From NCBI GenBank assembly GCA_049999765.1, contig JBNGIQ010007581.1:22856-48838 (forward strand): 25,983 bases of DNA, given 5' to 3'. Positions 19,524 to 25,983 of this stretch are shown in pieces (the first letter of the stretch is position 1; each line of letters begins with the position of its first letter). The DNA is from Phaeoceros laevis (Eukaryota; Anthocerotophyta; Anthocerotopsida; Notothyladales). Made by a program: the position numbers and the translations under genes. The notes beneath the pieces were generated by a model. That model saw only the letters and a program-made list of their open reading frames with translations. It had not been told where the DNA came from and ran no database searches.

Positions 19524-19546
19524 CCCACTTGCTGGGGTTGAACTGG
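19468..19546 (+). mobile_element. CTA-type tRNA-like element in duplication unit 2
   Basis: The A-box-like GTGGAGTTGGCTAAACACC (19475-19493) has GTG/CAC ends that could pair as a D stem. A CTACTTCTACTACTACTACT run follows, then a B-box-like GGTTGAACTGG (19536-19546). The spacing suggests a tRNA-like promoter with the anticodon region replaced by a trinucleotide repeat. Confidence 0.45.
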
Positions 19547-19980
19547 ATGGTCCAGCGACTAGTCTAGGATTTCAAAAACGGGGTTGTACCTCGCTGCAGG
19601 CACAGTGAAGACGAATCGAATCGACGCGGATGTGGCAAAAACGAGGCCGGGTATTTTGAAAATACAAAACTATGGATATCACACCTACAGATTTGAAAGA
19701 AGTCCACTATCCAGTGTCCACGACTAGTCCTCATGTTCATTCATTTCGTGAGACCGCCAACCTTCAAGTTGCAGATGACTCCAAAAGAGTATGTCGTGAC
19801 ACCGAGTACCCAGGCTCTTTGACATCAGGGCAAATATTATCCACTGTACCAGTTACCCGGCTCTCAAGCTGCCAAGATGTCCACATGACAGAGAAAAATC
19901 CATAAGACAAACAAATTATGTGGAGAAGGAACTTCCCAGCCCTGAGAGTGTTATTCAGAAAAAGGTTCGTCCACCACCTT
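19547..19980. other. Intergenic, probable promoter and leader of the PPR gene
   Basis: No gene is seen. ACTAGTCTAGG (19558-19568) is one of several copies of that word in the window. No clear TATA box is found. A short open frame (19672-19905) has no recognisable content. Confidence 0.4.
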
Positions 19981-20028
19981 ATGCTTCAACCACCAGCGCA
20001 TATGGCTAGCCCGACAGTAGAATGTTAA
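19981..20028 (+). CDS. Upstream ORF overlapping the PPR start codon
   Basis: ATG 19981 opens a 15-codon frame (MLQPPAHMASPTVEC) ending TAA 20026-20028, with a second in-frame ATG at 20002. It overlaps the main ATG by seven bases in another frame, in the arrangement ATGTTAA. If the transcript starts upstream of 19981, this uORF would lower initiation at 20022. The transcript start is unknown. Confidence 0.4.
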   Translation: MLQPPAHMASPTVEC

Positions 20029-23000
20029 ACATTCAGCTCCATTCCAGGTCTCCCGATTTTAAATGTAAGACTACCAACGAGGCAATTTGGACACGCAGCT
20101 GGTATACCTTCCAATGTGTAGCAAGGAGTCTGGAAAGGGTAGCAATACCCAACAAAGTTGGTGGAGGCAGCTCCCAAAGCTGCGCAGGTGTCAGTGATGA
20201 CTACAAAACTGGAACTACTGTTGACTCTAGTCTACCTCAGCGCACAGTGTTCTCTTGGACTGCACTGATATCGCAGCGTGCCAAGAATGGGCAGGGAACA
20301 GAGGCTCTTAAACTCTATGACCAAATGCGACAGGCTGGAGTGAGACCAAATTCATACACCTTCGTTGCTGTATTAAAGGCGTGCACTTCCATGCAAGACG
20401 TGGATACAGCTCAGAAAATTCATGCGGAAGTGGTAGCAAGTGGTTACGAGTCCGATGTATTCGTCGGGACCATGCTGGTGGATGCGTATGCGAAAAATGG
20501 GAGACTCTTGGATGCTAGGAGTGTCTTCGAGAAGTTGGAGTGTCGTAATGTGGTTTCCTGGAATGCCATGATATCGGGGTATGCCAAGGTCGGACAAGGT
20601 AATGAGGCTTTGAGGTTGTATGAGGAGATGCAAAATGAAGGTATAATAGCGAATGATCGAACATTTGTTGCAGCACTTAAGGCCTGCAGTAGCCTCGCTG
20701 CACTAGAAGAGGGGAACGAGGGCGAAGGAAAGCTCGGAAAAACACGATGCCTAGAGCAAGTTAGAGCCATCCATTTGGACATCACAAAAAGTGGGTCCGA
20801 GTTGTCTGTATTTGTGGGAACCATGCTGGTTGATGTGTATGCAAAATGTGGAAGCCTTGTGGATGCTATGAGTGTCTTTGAAAACATGCCTCATCGGAAT
20901 GCAGTTTCCTGGACTGCTATGATTTTAGGTTATGCTCAGATTGGAGAGGGTGAAGAGGCTTTGCAATTGTATGTTTCGATGCAACATGAAGGTTTGGTGC
21001 CTGATGGCCGAACACTTGTTGCTGCACTGAAGGCTTGCAGTAGCCTGGCAAGTTTAGAGGACGGAAATGGAAACAACAGGAGCTATGCGAAAGAAAGGTG
21101 CCTGGAGCATGTTAGAGCCATTCACTCGGAGGCAGTGATGGCTAAGCTCTTGGGCGATGTATATGTGGGAACTACACTAGTTGATTTGTACATAAAATGT
21201 GGGAGCTTGATGGATGCAAGGTCTGTTTTTGAAAAGTTGCCTAGCCGCAATGTGGTTTCCTGGAATGCCATCATCCTGGGGTACGCCAAGGTGGAACTCG
21301 GTGAAGAGGCTTGGCAATTGTACTCACGGATGCGAAAGGAAAGTGTCATGCCAAATGAGCAAACATTTGTTGCGGTACTCAAGGCTTGTGTCAGCATGGT
21401 GGCATTGGAAGATGGTGTTGAAGCTGCTGGGAGGCATATGAAAAGCAGGTGCCTTGAGAAATTAAGAGCTGTCCATTTGGACATCGTGAACGGTCGGATT
21501 GAGTTCACTGTATTTCTTGCTACCATGCTTGTAGATCTGTATGCCAAATGTGGGAGCCTGGTAGATGCTAGGTCTGTCTTTGAGAAGATGCCTCAACGTG
21601 ATGTGGTTTCTTGGAATGCCATGATCTCGGGTTATGCAGAGATGGAAGATGGTGATGGGGCTTTGCAACTCTACACACAAATGCAGCAGGAAGGTCTAGT
21701 TCCTAATGACCGTTCATTTGTAGGTGCACTGAAGGCCTGCGCTGTTTTGGCAGTATTGGAAGAAGGGAATGAAACTGATGGAAAATTGGTGAAAAAACGA
21801 AGTCTCGAGCGTCTCAGGGCTATCCATTCGGACGTGGTTAACCGTGGGGCTGAGTCTAATGTATTTGTGGGCGCTATGTTGGTCGATGTGTACGCAAAAT
21901 GTGGCAGCTTGGTGGATGCGAGGTACGTTTTTGAGAGACTTCCTAATCGTAATGTGGTTTCCTGGACTGCCATGATTTTGGGTTACGTCCAGTTGGAAGA
22001 AGGCGACGAAGCCTTGCGCTTGTATGCTCAGATGCATCAGGAAGGTGTGGTACCCAATGGCAGAACATTTGGTGGTGCACTCAAAGCTTGCGGTTGCCTT
22101 GAGCAGCAACAGCGCCTGGAGCAAGTTAGGTCTATCCATTCAGATGTGATGGAACTGGGGTTAGAGTCTGACGTATTTGTGGGAAACATGCTGGTGGAAG
22201 CGTATTCAAAATGTGGGAGTATGGTTGAAGCTAGGCATGTCTTCGAGAAAATAAGTCATCGTAATGTGGTTTCTTGGACTCTCATCATTTCGGGGTACAC
22301 CCAGATCGACGAGGGTGAGGAGGCCTTGCAGTTGTATGCACGGATGCAGCAGGAAGGTGTCGTACCCGACAATCAAACAATTGTTTGTGCTCTCAAGGCT
22401 TGCCGCAGCCTTACCACAGAGGAAAATGGCAACTCAGGTGACAGGGAAAGTCTGAAGCAACGGTGCCTGGAGCAAACTAGAGCCATCCACTCATACGTGC
22501 TGAAAAACAGGTCCCACTTGGACATTTTTGTGGGGAACACGCTGGTGGACGTATATGCAAAGTGTGGGAGCCTTGTGGATGCTAGGTGTGTGTTTGAGAG
22601 TATGCCATGCCGTGATGTTATCTCCTGGACCACCATGATCTCAGGGCATGCTCAGGTGGGAAAAGGTGAAGAGGCTGTGCATTTGTATGCACAGATGCAA
22701 CAGCAAGGTGTGCACCCAAATGAGCGAACCTTTCTTGCTGCCCTCAAGGCTTGCAGTAGCCTGGCCACAACGGTTGATGGTGCAAAAGGTAAAGGGAAAC
22801 TTGTAAAGGCTTGGTGCCTGGATCAAGTCCGAGCCATCCAATCAGATCTGGTGAGAACTCTTCCTGACTCAGACGTTTATGTAGAAACCACGTTGGTGGA
22901 CGTCTTCGCAAAATGCGAGAGCCTGGAGGATGCCAGGGCTGTCTTTGAGAATATGTCTCACCGTAATGTGGTCTGCTGGAGTGCCATGATCTTGGGGTAC

Positions 23001-24194
23001 GCCAAAGTTGGAGAGAGCATTATGGCTTTGCAGTTGTTTACCAGGATGCAGCAGGAAGGTGTGGTACCCAATGATCAAACGCTGATTGGTGCACTCAAGG
23101 CTTGTGGCAGCCTTGCAGTCCTGGAAAGAGGGAAGGAAATTCATGCTCAAATCTCCCAAGCTGGGCTTCATGATTTAGTCGTTGCAACCACTCTTATTGA
23201 CATGTACAGCAAGTGTGGAAGCATGGGAGATGCGCAGCAGGTCTTCGATGCCTTGCCATCAAGAGACGTGGTGACATGGAATGCGTTGATTGCAGGATTT
23301 GCTCACTTGGGAGACATCGATCGTGTCCTGGATCTATTCCAGAGGATGAAGAGCGAGGGCATACACCCAGACGGCATCATATTTGTGAGCATTCTCACTG
23401 CATGCAGTCATGTGGGTCTAGTGGAAGAGGGCCAGAAATACTTCCTTTCCATTAGCAGAGACTATGGCATAACTCCAACCATTGACCATTACACCACCAT
23501 GGTTGATCTCTTTGGCCGGGTTGGCCAATTAGACAAGGCTCTGGCCATAGTGAACAGTATGCCTTTCCAACCTGACGGTGTGGTCTGGAGGACCATCTTG
23601 GGTGCTTGTCAAAAATGGCGTAACGTGGAGATTGGAAGACAAGCATTTGAATCTGCAGTGAGACTGGACAGGAACGACTCTGCTGCATATGTCTTGATGT
23701 CCAACATCTACGCGGCTGCCAACATGCTTGAGGAGGCAGAAGAGGTGCAGTCAATGAGGGTGGATACCTATGCTTGGAAGAAACCAGGGCAGAGCTGGTG
23801 GACCGACCTGAGCGGACATGTGCATACATTCATGGTGGAGGGTGAAGGGCATCCTGAGAGCCGAGAGATAGGTGAAAAGATTCAAGACCTTGTTGCCAAG
23901 ATGAAGAAAGTAGGATACGTACCCCATCTCGAGTCTGTGTTGCGGGACATACCGCAAGAGCAGAAGGAGGCTGCTCTGTGTGGGCACAGCGAGAAGCTGG
24001 CTATTGCATACGCACTGCTCAAAACACCTCAGGGGACACCCATACGCGTGGTCAAAAACCTGCGAGTCTGTGAGGATTGTCACAATGCGATTGGACTGAT
24101 TTCAAAAATAGAGAAGCGAACAATTATTTGCAGAGATGCCAGCCGCTTTCATGTATACAAGGAAGGAAACTGCTCTTGCGGAAATTACTGGTGA
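20022..24194 (+). CDS. PPR-PLS class protein with E1-E2-DYW editing domain, 1390 residues
   Basis: One intronless frame. Residues 1-75 are basic and hydroxylated with few early acids, fitting an organelle targeting peptide. Ten P-L-S modules follow, starting near residues 76, 177, 294, 411, 528, 645, 749, 866, 983 and 1083. P motifs are 35 residues (VVSWNAMISGYA type) and S motifs 31 (VFVGTMLVDVYAKCGSLVDA type). L motifs are 35 in module 1 but 51 in modules 2, 3, 4, 5, 7 and 8, through a 16-residue insert. E1/E2 spans 1186-1254, and the 136-residue DYW domain starts at the PG box (PGQSWW, 1255). Deaminase residues are intact: HSE at 1322-1324, CEDC at 1350-1353, then H1377, C1384 and C1386. 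The C terminus is NYW instead of DYW. Such proteins bind an organelle transcript and deaminate one cytidine to uridine. Module 2 onward forms 351-bp repeats at DNA level. The target is unknown. Confidence 0.95.
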   Translation: MLNIQLHSRSPDFKCKTTNEAIWTRSWYTFQCVARSLERVAIPNKVGGGSSQSCAGVSDDYKTGTTVDSSLPQRTVFSWTALISQRAKNGQGTEALKLYDQMRQAGVRPNSYTFVAVLKACTSMQDVDTAQKIHAEVVASGYESDVFVGTMLVDAYAKNGRLLDARSVFEKLECRNVVSWNAMISGYAKVGQGNEALRLYEEMQNEGIIANDRTFVAALKACSSLAALEEGNEGEGKLGKTRCLEQVRAIHLDITKSGSELSVFVGTMLVDVYAKCGSLVDAMSVFENMPHRNAVSWTAMILGYAQIGEGEEALQLYVSMQHEGLVPDGRTLVAALKACSSLASLEDGNGNNRSYAKERCLEHVRAIHSEAVMAKLLGDVYVGTTLVDLYIKCGSLMDARSVFEKLPSRNVVSWNAIILGYAKVELGEEAWQLYSRMRKESVMPNEQTFVAVLKACVSMVALEDGVEAAGRHMKSRCLEKLRAVHLDIVNGRIEFTVFLATMLVDLYAKCGSLVDARSVFEKMPQRDVVSWNAMISGYAEMEDGDGALQLYTQMQQEGLVPNDRSFVGALKACAVLAVLEEGNETDGKLVKKRSLERLRAIHSDVVNRGAESNVFVGAMLVDVYAKCGSLVDARYVFERLPNRNVVSWTAMILGYVQLEEGDEALRLYAQMHQEGVVPNGRTFGGALKACGCLEQQQRLEQVRSIHSDVMELGLESDVFVGNMLVEAYSKCGSMVEARHVFEKISHRNVVSWTLIISGYTQIDEGEEALQLYARMQQEGVVPDNQTIVCALKACRSLTTEENGNSGDRESLKQRCLEQTRAIHSYVLKNRSHLDIFVGNTLVDVYAKCGSLVDARCVFESMPCRDVISWTTMISGHAQVGKGEEAVHLYAQMQQQGVHPNERTFLAALKACSSLATTVDGAKGKGKLVKAWCLDQVRAIQSDLVRTLPDSDVYVETTLVDVFAKCESLEDARAVFENMSHRNVVCWSAMILGYAKVGESIMALQLFTRMQQEGVVPNDQTLIGALKACGSLAVLERGKEIHAQISQAGLHDLVVATTLIDMYSKCGSMGDAQQVFDALPSRDVVTWNALIAGFAHLGDIDRVLDLFQRMKSEGIHPDGIIFVSILTACSHVGLVEEGQKYFLSISRDYGITPTIDHYTTMVDLFGRVGQLDKALAIVNSMPFQPDGVVWRTILGACQKWRNVEIGRQAFESAVRLDRNDSAAYVLMSNIYAAANMLEEAEEVQSMRVDTYAWKKPGQSWWTDLSGHVHTFMVEGEGHPESREIGEKIQDLVAKMKKVGYVPHLESVLRDIPQEQKEAALCGHSEKLAIAYALLKTPQGTPIRVVKNLRVCEDCHNAIGLISKIEKRTIICRDASRFHVYKEGNCSCGNYW
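20550..22968 (+). repeat. 351-bp higher-order coding repeats in the PPR gene
   Basis: Modules 2, 3, 4, 5, 7 and 8 are each 117 codons; module 6 (104 codons) is a shorter variant. They share DNA words such as GTGGTTTCCTGG, GATGCTAGG, GCAAAATGTGGGAGC and GCCTGGAGCAAGTTAGAGCC. They evidently arose by tandem duplication of a whole P-L-S unit and then diverged. Confidence 0.85.
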
Positions 24195-24630
24195 CAGTTT
24201 TGCGATGGCCTCACTGGGCTGCACCTTTTTGCATGGGTCTAAACCATCCAGTAACACACTAGCTGAGGAGCCGACAACCACATCTTCTCGACCTGCCTAC
24301 GTTCACTAAACACAAACAAAAGGAGATCTCAAGTTTCGAGGGCTTCCTGGAGGTTAGGCGCACATGGTTCAAGCCGACCACGCCGCTAACTTCATAATCC
24401 CGAGATTCGGTGTTGGCTCCGAAGGATATGTACGGTGCCATCACCTTATTGCTGAGGTTGTGCGTGAACTTAGCTCTCCTCCTTTCCAAGGTCACTTTGC
24501 TCGTTGCACTTGACATCCTACGTAACTTATTAGACAACCTGCTAAACTGGTCTGACTTGAATGAAAAAGGAATCTTACACAATTAGAATCAAGTTTCCTT
24601 TACTGGGTGCTGACTGTGCTCAGCATGACA
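24195..24630. other. 3' flank of the PPR gene
   Basis: No gene is supported. A minus-strand frame from ATG 24516 to 24259 (85 codons) has no recognisable motif and probably lies in the PPR 3' untranslated region. Confidence 0.4.
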
Positions 24631-24874
24631 CAGTGCATTTCCCAATGGCATATATCCCCGAAATGACTGACAGTCCATATTGGGCCTGTTCCGTTGGGGG
24701 GCACCCGATCTGTTCCCGGTCCGTTATGCAAGAAATGCCGATAGGTAGTAACAGGTGCATTTTCCAATGCAGATATCCTCAAAGTGACAGACAGTCCATA
24801 TTGGGCCTGTTCTGTTAGGGGGGCACCCGATCCTTTAGCGGTCCGTTATGCAAGAAATGCGCGATAGGGAGTAA
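24631..24874 (+). repeat. Tandem duplication, about 122-bp unit, upstream of a TATA box
   Basis: Unit 1 (24631-24751) and unit 2 (24752-24874) share GTGCATTT-CCAATG, GACAGTCCATATTGGGCCTG, GGGGGGCACCCGATC and GGTCCGTTATGCAAGAAATG. A third unit appears to begin (GGGTGC) just before the TATA box. Repeated upstream blocks of this kind can act as duplicated promoter elements; that is inference. Confidence 0.9.
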
Positions 24875-24884
24875 CGGGTGCCCT

Positions 24885-24891
24885 TATATAA
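24885..24891 (+). promoter_or_regulatory. TATA box candidate
   Basis: TATATAA preceded by CCCT and followed by GCTTG, directly after the tandem duplication. Transcription would start near 24915-24925. No coding sequence starts soon after, so the transcript may have a long or spliced leader, be noncoding, or be a relic. CCTATAAAAC at about 24991-25000 is a second candidate. Confidence 0.5.
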
Positions 24892-25914
24892 GCTTGTGTA
24901 AATCTCCCGATTAGTGGTCAGTGGAGACAGGGTGAAACCGCGATATTTTTTTGTGAGCTGTCATTTAGAGGATAGAGCTTAGTTATCGAAACCTATAAAA
25001 CGTTTTCGATCGTGTCCCGTTTCATACTCGTTTCATTCAAAACTTGACGCTTACTTTATGAGACCCGTATTTCGATCTATAATAATACTGAGCAACAAGC
25101 TGTGTGTGAGGAAGGAGACAGGCAAAGTGCTTCTAGTTAGGTTTAAGTTTGGGCATGCAGGGGTCCAAGTTGAGGGACCAAAGTCGATGGGGGGCGTCCC
25201 CATCCAGTAGTGATTCCTTTCAAAAAACCTTTATCTAAAAATAATGTGAAAGAATCTTTGGCATGAAACGTCTTCTAAGTTCCGTATGTTAGAAGCTGGT
25301 ACTTTGTGAAAGAAACCTGGTTTCCTGGTAACTAAGGGATAGAGAACTAACTGTGGGTTGGAAATGAAGGCCCGCAGCCCGCCCCACATGGCGTCTGCTA
25401 GAAATCAAGCACCAATTGTAAAATGGGTACTCCACATACATCAACTCATAAACTCATAATAGTTGACGAAGTTGAAGAAGAAGTTTATTTGTGGTATTTG
25501 GTTGAAAGCTTTCTTGTGAGCCCTACAACGTTTGGATCAATTAGGATGGCTGTGGTGAAAAAAAATTATGTCCCGAAAAAAATGAAAATCATGAGCCCCA
25601 CAAGGGATCCAATCAGCACATTATCAGCTTGAGGACCAAGTTACTTTGGCCTTTATAATTAATCAGACTTACCTTCCTTCAATCTCCTTCTCATCATTAA
25701 CACATAAGATTTGCTTCGAACACATGTTACACATTATGACATGGATGGATGGTATGATAGGATATGAATCCGATATGATAGCAAAACCTAGCGCATTTCG
25801 TTGCAGTCTACGGACTTTATCCAACAAGTTACGTCCTCCCAAACGTCCGTCCTCGTCTGCCAATCCGTTTAGCAGGTGAATCGACGCCTCATCACTGCAC
25901 CTGGCAAACGTAAC
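24892..25914. other. Possible leader or intergenic region, no gene seen
   Basis: AT-rich, with a few 60-77 codon frames lacking motifs. A splice-acceptor-like TTTAGCAG at 25868-25875 precedes the candidate start at 25915. A transcript from the TATA box at 24885 could therefore be spliced to it, which is speculative. Confidence 0.35.
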
Positions 25915-25983
25915 ATGGCGGCGAAAGCGGGGGACCGGTTTCGCCCAAACGAGTGGCAGAAAGCAGCCAGCGCAGCGTGTCAG
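25915..25983 (+). CDS. Possible 5' end of a coding region at the right edge
   Basis: The ATG at 25915 has a good plant context (GTAACATGGCGGCG) and opens 23 GC-rich codons to the window end (MAAKAGDRFRPNEWQKAAS followed by AACQ). The family cannot be told. The minus strand over 25669-25983 is also open and reads plausibly (GGRNLLDKVRRLQRNALGFA), so the strand is not certain. Confidence 0.35.
   Translation, partial: MAAKAGDRFRPNEWQKAASAACQ

Noticed and set aside
20373-23829. Many 70-147 codon minus-strand frames under the PPR gene
   Set aside because: They mirror the repeated PPR codons (the same YTST-like strings recur in each module) and have no independent motifs.
24259-24516. 85-codon minus frame after the PPR gene
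   Set aside because: No motif, and it lies in the likely 3' untranslated region.

Overview
The window looks like nuclear DNA of a land plant, most likely a seed-free one. The evidence is a 1390-residue intronless PPR-PLS protein ending in a DYW editing domain, an eight-exon nuclear gene for a thylakoid lumen pentapeptide protein, a plant-specific GIL1/IRKI-like gene, short GT-AG introns and many degraded retroelements. The PPR L motifs carry 16-residue insertions of a kind I recall from fern (possibly lycophyte) PPR families; that recollection could not be checked, so the lineage is inference.

Layout: 1-6000 holds one convincing small gene, a C2-domain (SRC2-like) protein on the minus strand at 2064-2687. 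It lies between the two arms of a diverged direct duplication (about 1101-1780 and 4701-5145) and beside several exon-like pieces I cannot name. 6112-8321 (minus) is a two-exon GIL1/IRKI-family gene whose splice junctions can be read. 8322-9500 is its upstream region. 9500-14900 is a graveyard of short tRNA-derived elements. It contains a foldback structure, minisatellites, and a broken Ty3/gypsy-type RT-RNase H fragment (11418-12823) that sits inside one short element between two copies of that element's head. 14881-17425 has no gene I can defend. 17426-19176 (minus) is a TL20.3-like gene rebuilt from eight exons whose phases all agree (266 residues). 19181-19523 is a tandem duplication directly upstream of its start codon. 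20022-24194 (plus) is the PPR-DYW gene, divergent from the TL20.3-like gene. 24631-24891 is a duplicated block followed by a good TATA box. A possible gene start lies at the right edge (25915).

The genes do not form a pathway in the bacterial sense. Two of them serve organelles: the DYW protein probably edits an organelle transcript, and the TL20.3-like protein is exported to the thylakoid lumen. The most interesting structures are the quantised PPR repeat architecture with its readable RNA-target pattern, the tRNA-Asp-like short elements with an enlarged anticodon arm, the retroelement fragment flanked by a roughly 46-bp duplication, and two promoter-proximal tandem duplications.
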